Assembly: GCA_964483805.1 (NCBI GenBank)
Contig: CAZADH010000002.1
Span: 30,539-94,538, forward strand
Direction of reading: 5' to 3'
Origin: CAZADH01 sp964483805
Lineage (GTDB): Bacteria > Muiribacteriota > Ozemobacteria > Ozemobacterales > Ozemobacteraceae
DNA: 64,000 nt
Shown here: piece after piece, positions 8,391-17,526 of the stretch
Layout: each line of letters starts with the position of its first letter
Position numbering within the stretch: position 1 is the stretch's first letter
The notes under the pieces: model-generated
Seen by the model: only the letters and a program-made list of their open reading frames with translations
Told to the model about the DNA's origin: nothing
The model's database searches: none
Translations under genes and position numbers: made by a program

Positions 8391-8422
8391 GAGTGAGAGA
8401 ACGAGTTACCGTTCCGAACCCC

Positions 8423-8451
8423 TTGTACTGCGACCAGCGAGGTCGTAAAAT
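8423..8451 (+). promoter_or_regulatory. Promoter of the AbiEi-like operon, near-leaderless
   Basis: TTGTAC (8423-8428), a 17-nt spacer and TAAAAT (8446-8451). The ATG at 8463 lies 11 nt after the -10 box, so the leader is at most about 5 nt. No Shine-Dalgarno is visible. Confidence 0.55.
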
Positions 8452-8462
8452 GAACCCGAACC

Positions 8463-9413
8463 ATGAAACCGCACGATGACATGAGCCCAGACCCAACCGA
8501 AACCGAGCCCGTCCCAACGGACCGGCCGCCCGAGCCCGTGCGGCATCCGCGCACCGGCGACTCCACACCCGACCCCACAACCGAAGCGCTGTTGGGTGCG
8601 GTCGATCGCGGTGGTCTCGGACGGCACGGCGCCCGTCTGATCGTCGGGCTCGCCGCTTCCGGCCGAACGCTGTTCACCCTCGACGAGATCCACCGCCGCA
8701 GCGGGTTGCACCCGCGGCACTGCGAGTCATTGTTGCGTGGGCTCGTTGAGCGCGGGTGGCTGCGCCGGGTACGCAAGGGCCTGTATGCGCTCATCCCCAT
8801 CGACATCGTCGATGCCCGACAGTGGTCGCCGGACCCCGTGTTGGTTGCCGCCCATCTGTTCAGCCATGCCACCTTGTCGCACGGCACGGCGCTGCTCATT
8901 CATGGCCTGACACTTCAGGGCCGGCCAATGTTCCCCTACACGGTCGTCAGCCCGATGCGCCAGGCCGATGTGATGATCGACCAGAACCAATACCATGCCG
9001 TCTACCGCCCGGCGGAAGCCGCGTTCGGCGCGATGGACCTCTTTCACAGCGGCACCCTCGTGCGGGTCACCGACCTCGAACGCACGTTCTGCGACGTTCT
9101 CCTCGAACCCGATCACTGTGGCGGCATCTGGGAAGCCATGCGTGCTTTTGGACAACTGCACGACCGGCTCGACTTCGAACGCCTCGATGAATATGTACAA
9201 CGTATTGATCGCCGGGTGTTGTGCAAGCGCCTTGGTTACACCTGCGAACTGTTCGGGGTGTTCGGGCCCTGGCTAGACCGCTGGCATGCGCGTGTCGATG
9301 CCAACTACAACCTGCTCGATCCGACCGGGCAGGTGCGGGGCCTCACCCATCCGCGCTGGCGTTTGCGCATCAACATCAACCCGCGCTACCTCGAAACCCT
9401 GGCGCGGCGATGA
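8463..9413 (+). CDS. AbiEi-like winged-helix antitoxin/regulator
   Basis: This 316-residue protein has a Pro/Thr-rich N-terminus. A winged-helix domain follows (about 50-110, FTLDEIHRRSGL...LLRGLVERGWLRRVRKGLYAL) with the typical AbiEi continuation, SHGTALLIHGLTLQGRPMFPYTVVSP. AbiEi-type proteins are transcriptional autorepressors and antitoxins of type IV toxin-antitoxin phage-defence modules, normally paired with an AbiEii nucleotidyltransferase. Here the stop overlaps the ATG of the next gene (ATGA at 9410-9413), which implies translational coupling, but that partner shows no nucleotidyltransferase GG/DxD signature. A C-terminal domain of about 150 residues is not recognised. Its own near-leaderless promoter lies directly upstream. 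Confidence 0.7.
   Translation: MKPHDDMSPDPTETEPVPTDRPPEPVRHPRTGDSTPDPTTEALLGAVDRGGLGRHGARLIVGLAASGRTLFTLDEIHRRSGLHPRHCESLLRGLVERGWLRRVRKGLYALIPIDIVDARQWSPDPVLVAAHLFSHATLSHGTALLIHGLTLQGRPMFPYTVVSPMRQADVMIDQNQYHAVYRPAEAAFGAMDLFHSGTLVRVTDLERTFCDVLLEPDHCGGIWEAMRAFGQLHDRLDFERLDEYVQRIDRRVLCKRLGYTCELFGVFGPWLDRWHARVDANYNLLDPTGQVRGLTHPRWRLRININPRYLETLARR
9194..9206. repeat. AATAC-N3-GTATT motif variant, TGTAC-AAC-GTATT
   Basis: Lies inside the AbiEi-like gene. The codons TAT GTA CAA CGT ATT depart from the surrounding GC-rich usage. Confidence 0.5.
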
Positions 9414-10393
9414 GGCCGGCCCGCACCCACACATTTCATCGTCTTTGGGCCGAGCACAAGTATCGGGTCATGGCCCAGAGCTACAAACGGTATCTGCATT
9501 GCGGCCAACTCGTGTCGGCGCAACCTCCGCGGGCCCGCGCCTTTCTGCGCCAGCTCGCCGAGCATCTCGATGACCCGATGGTCGAGCGCAACAACGCGCT
9601 CCTGCATGCGTACGGGCACCTGAAGCGCAAACTGCCCGAGGACGAGAAAGAGACGCTGATTGCGGCCATCGCCGACAATGTGCCCGAGGCCCTCGACCAA
9701 CTGTACGCCGGGGTCGTGGCCCTCGACGACCAGTATCTGCTCGGATCGCGCCTGTTTCGCGACCGGCATGGGTTCTACAAGTGGCTCGAGCCGGCCGGCA
9801 CGCTGGTGATCGCGTTCGGACCCAGCGAAGTCGTCCTGTCGAGCGATCGGCTGGTCGAACGTGTCGCTGCCGTAGTCCGCACCGAGAACTTCGACCTCGG
9901 TGCGTTGCGCGAACTGGCGTCTCTCGACACCCACGCTGGTCCGGGCATTGATCTGGCTACCTGGCAGAGTTGGCCGACATCGCTACGCATGGTTCTCTTG
10001 CATCATCTGGCCGTGGTCGTACTGTCGCGCCGGGTGATCGGTCATCCGCGGTGGCCCTGGGCACATTTGTTCGAGGTCCTCGCCGGCACCCACCACCCCG
10101 AGCCAACTGTCGTCGCTCCCGGCGAAGCCGTTCTGCTGGCGGTCGAACGCTTCTGGGACGACAATCCGGCGACCGTCGGCGAACTGCCGTCACCGGCCCA
10201 GTTGGCCGGGGTCTGGGGCGAGTCGATCGGCGGGCATCATTTCGCAACACCGAGCATCGATCTGGCCATCAGAACCATCGGCGAGCTGTTTGCTCTCGGT
10301 GACAAGGCCCTGGTCGCCGACATCGACGCCGAACCGCTCGAGCCCGAGCCAGAAGAGGCCGCCGCTGATCCGTATGCCGACCCAGATGAGTAA
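9410..10393 (+). CDS. Unknown protein translationally coupled to the AbiEi-like gene
   Basis: This is a 327-residue, mostly helical protein that I do not recognise. The N-terminus is basic and aromatic (HTFHRLWAEHKYRVMAQSYKRYL). The middle has hydrophobic helices (LRMVLLHHLAVVVLSRRVIG), and the C-terminal 30 residues are strongly acidic (EPLEPEPEEAAADPYADPDE). No signal peptide, Walker motif, HEPN RxxxxH or nucleotidyltransferase motif stands out. The ATG overlaps the AbiEi stop as ATGA, so the start and the cotranslation are well supported. By position it is the candidate toxin or effector of an AbiEi-controlled pair; that is inference. Confidence 0.6.
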   Translation: MRPARTHTFHRLWAEHKYRVMAQSYKRYLHCGQLVSAQPPRARAFLRQLAEHLDDPMVERNNALLHAYGHLKRKLPEDEKETLIAAIADNVPEALDQLYAGVVALDDQYLLGSRLFRDRHGFYKWLEPAGTLVIAFGPSEVVLSSDRLVERVAAVVRTENFDLGALRELASLDTHAGPGIDLATWQSWPTSLRMVLLHHLAVVVLSRRVIGHPRWPWAHLFEVLAGTHHPEPTVVAPGEAVLLAVERFWDDNPATVGELPSPAQLAGVWGESIGGHHFATPSIDLAIRTIGELFALGDKALVADIDAEPLEPEPEEAAADPYADPDE

Positions 10394-10510
10394 ATGAAGC
10401 AATACATTTTCCATACAATGGCAACACGTCTTCGGTCATTGATTCGTCAGGTCGAAGCAATCCTCCCCGTTCAATAAACACGAAATCGCCGACAACATTC
10501 CTCGTCCCCC

Positions 10511-10539
10511 TTGGCAGCATGAGGTGCTTTTGGTACACT
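10511..10539 (+). promoter_or_regulatory. Promoter upstream of the giant TPR gene
   Basis: TTGGCA (10511-10516), a 17-nt spacer and TACACT (10534-10539), with an extended TGG before the -10. Transcription would start near 10546, downstream of the only in-frame ATG (10519), so the true start codon of the TPR gene is probably further in. Confidence 0.45.
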
Positions 10540-13500
10540 GACCCGGCCGCGGTTGCGTGCCGCCGCGTTGTCCGTCGCTTCCCGTGCGGCAAACCCTATG
10601 ACAACTGCGGTCGATTGTTCGGGAAAGGCTCTGGTCATCCGCCATTGACTAAGTTCTCCGCCACGACGCACGACACGACCTTGCCGCTCTCGCGCGACTG
10701 CCGTCTGAGAAAACAGCAGTTCGGGGCGACGCGAGATGGGGCTTCTTGCGCGGCTGCCGGGCCGCACTCTGCGGGTTTCGCGAGACTCTGCCGCGGTTGG
10801 TTGCTGCCGGTTCTTGTCGCCCTTGTCTTGGTCCCTGTCGGCTGGGCACAGAGCGCCTCACCGGCGGCCAACGTTGTCGCCGGCACCCCGGCCGGGGCCT
10901 CCGCCCCCACGGTTTCGCCAGTGACAGCCATGGCCTCGACCACGCCCCTCGCGACGCCGGCAGCCGTTGTTTCAGCCACCGCCACGGCGATCAGTGCTGC
11001 ATCCACGGTGGCGGTTTCCAGCGAAACCGCCGAGACCGACCCCGAATTTGCGACGGCCTCGGCCTCGGTCCGCGGTGCGACGCGCAACGACGAAGACGAC
11101 GACGCATCGGCATCGGCAACGATCGCCTCGCCGACCCGCACGCAACCAACGATCCTGCCCGACGGACGCAAAGTCTGGCCGGGTGATCCGGGGCCGCTGC
11201 CCGAAGACGGAGCCGTGGGCGGAATCCCGGGTGATGCCCCACCAAGCACATCGCCGCTGCCTGTCCCCGAACCGGCGCCAGTCGCCACCGGGTCAGCCCG
11301 ACCGTTTGACCCGGGCACCGCCCGCTGGGTCAAACCGCTTGGGAAACCGGGTTCCGAACCGGGATTGCCGGCCTCGGGGTCCGCAATGCCGCGCCTGGGG
11401 TCCGATGCCGAAGTGCTGTTGCCCCTGCCCGAGGTGCCTCTGGCCACGGGCAGTGCCGGTTACGAAGTCCCGCTCGCCACCGGCCTGCCCCGCCCCCCGC
11501 AGGCCCCGATGGCAACGGTGGCGTCGCTGACCACCGAGCCGCCGGTCGACGACGAGACCGATGCAGCATCAGGAACGGCCAATGCGAGCGGTACCCGTTC
11601 GGCGAGAGGCCGAGGCAAGAAGGGCGGTAAAGAGACCGACGTCGAAGACCCGGCACTGATCAAGGCGCAGCACGAGCGCAACAAAAGCGAGATCATGGCC
11701 TTCCTGCGCGAAACGCCAACGCGCGAGCCGGGAGAACGCTGGTTGTTCCTGGCGAAATACTGCGCCGACCTGGATGATCCCGATGGAGCCCGTGAACTGC
11801 TGCGACGCGTCGTGCGGGCGGTGCCGGTCGCCGCCGAGCGCAAATGGGAAGCGCAGTTGTTGCTGGCCGAGATTCTCGAGAAACAGAAGATGTATGCCGA
11901 GGCGCTCAAAGAGCTCGAGCGCCTGCTGTCATGGCAACCCCAACGTCAATACAAAGTGCGCGCTGAACTGGCTCGCGCCCGTCTGTTCTCACGCGATCTT
12001 ACCCATTTTTCTGATCTGCTCAAAGCCTACCGGCGGTATCACGCGTGGTTCCCCGACGCCAACGAACCCGAAGAACTCGTCTATTTCAGCGGCTTCGAGA
12101 AGGGATACAACCTCGAGATCGCCATCCACGCCATCGAGGCCTGGGAGAAGATCGCATCGTTTCCCGAGCTGCCGGCCGCCAACGAAGCCCGGCTGCAACT
12201 GGCGATCATCGAGGGTTACGACCTGGGGCGGGCCCGCCAGGCCCTGACCCTGTTGTCGCGCATCGGTCCCCCGTATAAAGACGCCGCCGAAATCCGCTCA
12301 CTGCTGGTGCGCGGAGCAATACAACATCTGCACATTCAGCCACCGGCCGATCCCAAGGTGGCGCTCGCGGCATATCGCGAGTATCTCGCCCGCGAAACCG
12401 ACATCGACGGTTGGCGCACCGGTCAGATGCTGCTGGGCGACCTGTTGCGCGACCGGTTGAACGACCCGCGCGAAGCGGTCGATGTGTTTCTGGGTCTGAC
12501 ACAGATCCCGCCGCACCTGGCGACCGAATCGTTGCGGTCACTCAAGCGCGCCCGCGAACGGGCCGACGACGATCGGGCCTGGGCGCTTCTGGGCTACAAG
12601 ATGGCCGGGCACTGTGCGGAGTTCAACGCCCACGATCTCGACCGCGCGTTGATGACCTACCGTCAGGGGATCGAACTGGCGCGGGCGACCGTGGCATCCG
12701 GCACCAAAGATGACGGCACGGTGTTCTGGTTCGAAACGGCGATCGCCCGCACCGAGCCCAAGACCAGCAAGGCGCAGGCCCTGTTCGATCAAGCCGTCGA
12801 GCGGTATCGGTCACGCGATCTCGAAGGCGGGGTCCGGTTGTTCGACCAGTTCGTCGCCAGTCACCCCGACCATTTGCTGCGCCGCGAGGCGATGTTCCGC
12901 GCCGTGCAGATCGTCGACGACGACCTGCATCGGTTCGACGACGCTCTGGCGCGCTACCAGCGCTACCTGATCGAGGTCAGTCCGCGCAAGTCGAAGTGGC
13001 AGCTCGACGCCATCTACGACTGGGGTCGCGCCGATGAAGCCCGCTACCGCATCGGCAACCTGTTGGCCCGCCACCGTTCCGAATTCGTGAAGGCGCTCAA
13101 GACCTTCGCCGACCTCTCGGCCGCGTATCCCGACAGTTTCTGGGCCAAGCAGGGCGTCGTCGACTCGATCGAAATCTACCAGAAGCGGCTCGATGACGAG
13201 AACCGTGCCCGTGAATTCATGCGCCAGTACATCGATCGGTGGCCGAACGACAAGAAGTCGCAGGATTACCGACGCTACCTGGCCAAGGCGCTGATCGCTC
13301 AGGGGTTGGCCGGCCAGGCGATGGGGCTGCTGCAAGATCTCATCGACCACGGCTCGCCGACCGACAAGGAGTCGGTGGCAACGCGGCAGTTGTTGCGTGA
13401 CCTGTCGTTCTCGCAGCAGAAAGACCGGCTCCAGGCGATGCTCGGGGCGGCCGGCAATCGCGATCGTCCGTTGTTGTATGCGAATCTCATCGATATCCTC

Positions 13501-16500
13501 ACGTTGGCCACCTCGACCGCGGCGCTCGACGAACTCGGGCGCCAGATCCGCCAGGCCGACAACCTGAACGACGCCACCCGCTGGGGCCTGATGTATCGCC
13601 TGGGCACCCGCCTGTACGCCATGGACCCGAGCAAATCCCGCGAGGTGTTCGCCGAACTGGCCGCCAGCGCCTCGGGAACGACCCGGCTCAAGTGCCTGTT
13701 GACGCTGGGCAACATCGCCTACCGCGTCGAGAAGAACCAGGCCGAAGCCATCAAGGCCTACGAGGCTGCGTTGGCCATGGCCCCGCTCGATCCGCTGCTC
13801 GAAACGCCGACGTACCGCCTGGGTCGTCTCTACGCATGCCGGGGCGAAGGCGTGTTGGCCATCACCACGCTGAATCAGTTCATCCAGCGATTCCCGCTCA
13901 GTCGCCACCTGGCGAAGGCCTACCTCGCGCGCGGCCAGATCGAACTGGCGTTGCACCGGCCCGACCTGGCCGAACGCTCGGTGCGGCGGGCCCTCACCCT
14001 CGACCCGCCACTGGCCGAAAAGGCCAAAGACCTGGTCACACAAATCGAAAAGGCCATGCCGGTCGATCGCTGGCTCGCGGCACGGCGACGGACCCTCGAG
14101 GCGCGCCAACTCGAGCAACACGATGTATTTATGGCCAGTCTGACCCTGGCCATGACCGCAACCGGAACCTCCCGTGTTCCCGTCCCCGGATGGCGCGAAC
14201 CCGAGCAATTGCGGGCCCGGGCCGCTCTGTTGTCGGGGCATGTCGGTTCCGAGACCGGTTCGGCGGCCGGTGACGAACGGTCAGGAGCCACCGCGAGCGG
14301 CGCCGAACTGCTCGATGTCGAAACGCTGTCGCCGACCGAGATTTATCAGCGTTTTCAGGCCGAGGCGATCAAGGCCAAGCCCGCTCCACAGGTCGGCGCC
14401 GAACTGTTGTTGACCCTCCTGCGCCGCTCACCACGCGAACAACCGCAACTGTGGCAAAAGGCCCTGCGGCAATACATCAGTTGGCGACTCTGGCGGCGGC
14501 CCGATCAAGCCGCCTTCGTTAAAGAGGTCGCGGCGCTGCTCGAACGCCACAACTACAGCGAAGATGTTGCCGAACTGGCCTACCGGCACGGCGCCGTACT
14601 CGATCGCGTCTTGCAGCGCTTCGAGCAGGCGAACAAGTCGTATTTCCAGTATCTCTCCTTCTATCCGAAAGGAGCGCGGGTGAAGCTCGTGCGTGCCCGC
14701 ATTCCGCAGGTCTACGAGGAACTGAACGACACCAAATCGGCGAAGCGTTTCTACCAGAAGGTCGTCGACGATCCGCAGATGGGCGACGAACTGCGCGTCG
14801 ATGCCTCGGTCCGCCTGGGCCGCATGATGGCCAAGAGCGACGGCGAGTCGGGGCGCGCCGATATCCAGAAGCTGCTCGAATCCGCGCTGGCACTCGACAC
14901 ACCACGACGGCCCGAACTGTATCTGCGGCTCGAGAAGCTCACCTCAAACCAGGAGTACGTCGAGCGTGCGCTCGAAGCGAAAGGCGCCGAGCCCTTCCGG
15001 CTGCTGGCGTTGAAGCGACTGGTCAAAAAAGCCGAAGAGAAAGATTTCGACAAAGCGCTCGAACTGGTCGAGAAATACAAATCATCATTCAGCGAAGACG
15101 ATTCCGTCATCTGGCTCGACAAGAAACTGAGCGATCTGGCCAAGCGCGGGCAGATCAGCAAGATCGAGGACCAGATCGAACAGTTCCCCGAAGAGGCCCA
15201 GACCCCGCAGCGGATCTTCCAGTTGGCCAACCTCATCGAAGGCCTCGAAAACACCCGCTATCGCTCGCAAGACCTGTTCTACGAAATCACCCTGGTCTAC
15301 CCACACTCGCAGTATTACCGCGAGAGCAAGATCCGCGCCGAGAACACCCGGGCCATCGAGGCGGTGCATGCCTTGAGTGCGGCGTTGAAGAAGGGTGTGC
15401 AGGGAGCGGACGGCGACTCGTTGTTGCTCGAGCGCGCGCGCATCTATGCGACCAAGCTGCAAGACGACAGCAAGGCCCAGGAAGACTGCGAAGCCGTGTT
15501 GACGCTGTTCCCGAACTCACCGCGGCGCTGGGAAGCAATGCGGGGCCTGGGCGACGCCATTCTGCGTGCGGAGCGCAACGCGGAGCGCGCGCTGCGGTAT
15601 TACGAGCAGGCGCTGGCCGCATGTCCGGATGCCGAGGAACGCGGCAAGCTGACGGCCAAGGTCGACGCGCTCGTCGAGTTTCGCGACAAGGTGCTCGTTG
15701 CCGATGGTGATGTGAAGGCCCAACAGACGGGCCTCGACCACATCCTCGCGGTCTGGCGCCTCGACCTCGAACCGGAACGGGCGCTCGCGCTGATCCAACA
15801 GGCGCGCACGGTGCTCGAGAACAAGCCGCTCGCCGCCCGCCTGTGGTATCTCGAAGGCCGCCTGCTCGAACAGTCGGGCAAAAAGGCCGCTGCGTTGCTC
15901 GCCTATCGCAATGTGGTCGACAGCATCGCCAACCCTGGAGCCCGCAAGGATGTCGCCTGGTATCGCATGATGCGCCTGCATCTCGAAGCCGGCGATCGCA
16001 GCGCCGCCGAGAAAGACGCCATTGCGCTGACCACGCGGTATCCGCGCTCGCTGATGGCCCGCAGCGCCTGGTATCGCCTGGCCTGTTGGCGTGAGGAAGC
16101 CAAGGATCTGAGCGGGGCGCACGCGGCACTCGACCGGTTGTTGTCGTACCGGGCGCTGATCCCGACCCACCGCACGCACCTGACCAAGAAACAAGCCGAC
16201 ATCGAGGCGCGCATGAACCTCGAAGACCTCGATCGGTTGCGTGCCGCCAGCAAGGTGCAGAACAATTTCCGCTATCTGGCCGCCCGCCTGCTCGAGAACG
16301 ACCAACGCGATTCCGAGCGGGCCATGGCGGAGTATCAGGCCTATCTCGCCACCCGCCCGGGCGTCGCCCGTTCGCGCGAAATCCTGATGAAACTGGCCAC
16401 GATGGCCGAACGCAAGGGCGATTACGCGGCGGCCATCGGCTACCTCGATCAGTTGATGGGCACGCGCGAACCGTGTGCCGAGAACCTCGATCTGGTCACG

Positions 16501-17436
16501 CGCATCGGTGGCCTCCTCGAAGACAAGGTCAACAACCCCGAACTGACGACCCTGTTCTTCCAGACCGTCGCCGACGTGCATCGGCAGGTGCCGCAGGTGC
16601 GGCGGTTCGCCCTCTCGAAGATCAAGCGCATGGAAGAGAAAGCCCGCGTCAAGGTGGCCGGCCCGGTGCGCCGCAAGGTCAAGCGCGAGTACACCGAAGA
16701 AGACAAGGAACTGCTCACCGAGATCGACGACATACTTGGTAAATACGTCGACGATCAGGCCGATTTTGTCAGGGCCGAGCGCGAACTGCTCGACATGTGG
16801 GATGCGAACCCGAAATCGGAGGCGGTTGTCGACATCATGAAGGAACTGGTGGCGCTCAACGAAGAGCGGCTGCTCGACCCGGGCAAGGCCACCGAGTACT
16901 ACGAGCGCTTCCTGAAAGAACGCCCCGACGATCCCGAGGTCGAGGCCCTGACCTTGAAACTCTACGAATTGTACTCGACGAAACTGCAGAACGGCGAGAA
17001 GGCGCTGCAGGTCTTGAGCGACTTCGAACGCAAGTTCCCCAATTCGACCATGCTGCTCGAGATCCAGTTGAAACTGGGCAAGGCCAACGAGACGTTGACC
17101 CGCAACTACTCCGAAGCCCGGCGCATCTACCAGCGCATCATCGACACCCAGAAGAACGACCCGATCGTCCACGAAACGTATTTCCGCATGGGCACACTGT
17201 TGCGTGACGGTTTCGCCGACTACAACGGGGCCATCGCCATGTGGCAGTCGATGAATACGAAGTTCTATCAGAATGCCTTTGCCGCCGAAGCCGTCTACGA
17301 GATCGGTTTGACCTACGAGGTCTACTTGCGCGACTTCACCAAGGCGAAGGACGCCTTCAACTCGATCCTGCGGCAATGGCCGAACACACCGCTGCAGAAC
17401 AAGGTCCGCGAAGCGATTCTCCGCGTCGGCGGTTGA
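10519..17436 (+). CDS. Giant TPR-repeat exported protein
   Basis: The open frame is 2305 codons. A signal-peptide-like stretch lies at about 91-112 (CRGWLLPVLVALVLVPVGWAQ), followed by a Ser/Thr/Ala/Pro-rich low-complexity region to about 370. More than 1900 residues of tandem TPR-like helical pairs then run to the C-terminus (for example ALARYQRYL, AIKAYEAAL, ALRYYEQAL). TPR arrays are protein-interaction scaffolds; related giant exported TPR proteins often act in envelope or pilus assembly, but nothing here fixes the role. The start is uncertain. ATG 10519 is the only in-frame ATG but lies within the likely promoter, and the first 90 residues look non-coding. A TTG start, or an ATG at 10736 in another frame with a frameshift, would place the signal peptide near the N-terminus. 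Confidence 0.75.
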   Translation: MRCFWYTDPAAVACRRVVRRFPCGKPYDNCGRLFGKGSGHPPLTKFSATTHDTTLPLSRDCRLRKQQFGATRDGASCAAAGPHSAGFARLCRGWLLPVLVALVLVPVGWAQSASPAANVVAGTPAGASAPTVSPVTAMASTTPLATPAAVVSATATAISAASTVAVSSETAETDPEFATASASVRGATRNDEDDDASASATIASPTRTQPTILPDGRKVWPGDPGPLPEDGAVGGIPGDAPPSTSPLPVPEPAPVATGSARPFDPGTARWVKPLGKPGSEPGLPASGSAMPRLGSDAEVLLPLPEVPLATGSAGYEVPLATGLPRPPQAPMATVASLTTEPPVDDETDAASGTANASGTRSARGRGKKGGKETDVEDPALIKAQHERNKSEIMAFLRETPTREPGERWLFLAKYCADLDDPDGARELLRRVVRAVPVAAERKWEAQLLLAEILEKQKMYAEALKELERLLSWQPQRQYKVRAELARARLFSRDLTHFSDLLKAYRRYHAWFPDANEPEELVYFSGFEKGYNLEIAIHAIEAWEKIASFPELPAANEARLQLAIIEGYDLGRARQALTLLSRIGPPYKDAAEIRSLLVRGAIQHLHIQPPADPKVALAAYREYLARETDIDGWRTGQMLLGDLLRDRLNDPREAVDVFLGLTQIPPHLATESLRSLKRARERADDDRAWALLGYKMAGHCAEFNAHDLDRALMTYRQGIELARATVASGTKDDGTVFWFETAIARTEPKTSKAQALFDQAVERYRSRDLEGGVRLFDQFVASHPDHLLRREAMFRAVQIVDDDLHRFDDALARYQRYLIEVSPRKSKWQLDAIYDWGRADEARYRIGNLLARHRSEFVKALKTFADLSAAYPDSFWAKQGVVDSIEIYQKRLDDENRAREFMRQYIDRWPNDKKSQDYRRYLAKALIAQGLAGQAMGLLQDLIDHGSPTDKESVATRQLLRDLSFSQQKDRLQAMLGAAGNRDRPLLYANLIDILTLATSTAALDELGRQIRQADNLNDATRWGLMYRLGTRLYAMDPSKSREVFAELAASASGTTRLKCLLTLGNIAYRVEKNQAEAIKAYEAALAMAPLDPLLETPTYRLGRLYACRGEGVLAITTLNQFIQRFPLSRHLAKAYLARGQIELALHRPDLAERSVRRALTLDPPLAEKAKDLVTQIEKAMPVDRWLAARRRTLEARQLEQHDVFMASLTLAMTATGTSRVPVPGWREPEQLRARAALLSGHVGSETGSAAGDERSGATASGAELLDVETLSPTEIYQRFQAEAIKAKPAPQVGAELLLTLLRRSPREQPQLWQKALRQYISWRLWRRPDQAAFVKEVAALLERHNYSEDVAELAYRHGAVLDRVLQRFEQANKSYFQYLSFYPKGARVKLVRARIPQVYEELNDTKSAKRFYQKVVDDPQMGDELRVDASVRLGRMMAKSDGESGRADIQKLLESALALDTPRRPELYLRLEKLTSNQEYVERALEAKGAEPFRLLALKRLVKKAEEKDFDKALELVEKYKSSFSEDDSVIWLDKKLSDLAKRGQISKIEDQIEQFPEEAQTPQRIFQLANLIEGLENTRYRSQDLFYEITLVYPHSQYYRESKIRAENTRAIEAVHALSAALKKGVQGADGDSLLLERARIYATKLQDDSKAQEDCEAVLTLFPNSPRRWEAMRGLGDAILRAERNAERALRYYEQALAACPDAEERGKLTAKVDALVEFRDKVLVADGDVKAQQTGLDHILAVWRLDLEPERALALIQQARTVLENKPLAARLWYLEGRLLEQSGKKAAALLAYRNVVDSIANPGARKDVAWYRMMRLHLEAGDRSAAEKDAIALTTRYPRSLMARSAWYRLACWREEAKDLSGAHAALDRLLSYRALIPTHRTHLTKKQADIEARMNLEDLDRLRAASKVQNNFRYLAARLLENDQRDSERAMAEYQAYLATRPGVARSREILMKLATMAERKGDYAAAIGYLDQLMGTREPCAENLDLVTRIGGLLEDKVNNPELTTLFFQTVADVHRQVPQVRRFALSKIKRMEEKARVKVAGPVRRKVKREYTEEDKELLTEIDDILGKYVDDQADFVRAERELLDMWDANPKSEAVVDIMKELVALNEERLLDPGKATEYYERFLKERPDDPEVEALTLKLYELYSTKLQNGEKALQVLSDFERKFPNSTMLLEIQLKLGKANETLTRNYSEARRIYQRIIDTQKNDPIVHETYFRMGTLLRDGFADYNGAIAMWQSMNTKFYQNAFAAEAVYEIGLTYEVYLRDFTKAKDAFNSILRQWPNTPLQNKVREAILRVGG
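14115..14127. repeat. AATAC-N3-GTATT motif variant, AACAC-GAT-GTATT
   Basis: Lies inside the TPR gene and is followed by TATG. The codons GTA and TTT interrupt uniformly GC-rich codon usage. Confidence 0.45.
16731..16743. repeat. AATAC-N3-GTATT motif variant, CATAC-TTG-GTAAA
   Basis: Lies inside the TPR gene, coding D-I-L-G-K-Y with ATA CTT GGT AAA TAC, all AT-rich choices. Confidence 0.45.
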
Positions 17437-17526
17437 TTCAACGATTCTGCCCGACTGTCGCGCCATTGCGTTCGGGCGACAGATCTGCTTGAATGAAGGT
17501 TCACTTTTCGGAGGCAGGGAGGCCAG

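Noticed and set aside
12811..14241. 476-codon minus-strand open frame inside the TPR gene
   Set aside because: Antisense shadow of a strongly supported TPR frame.
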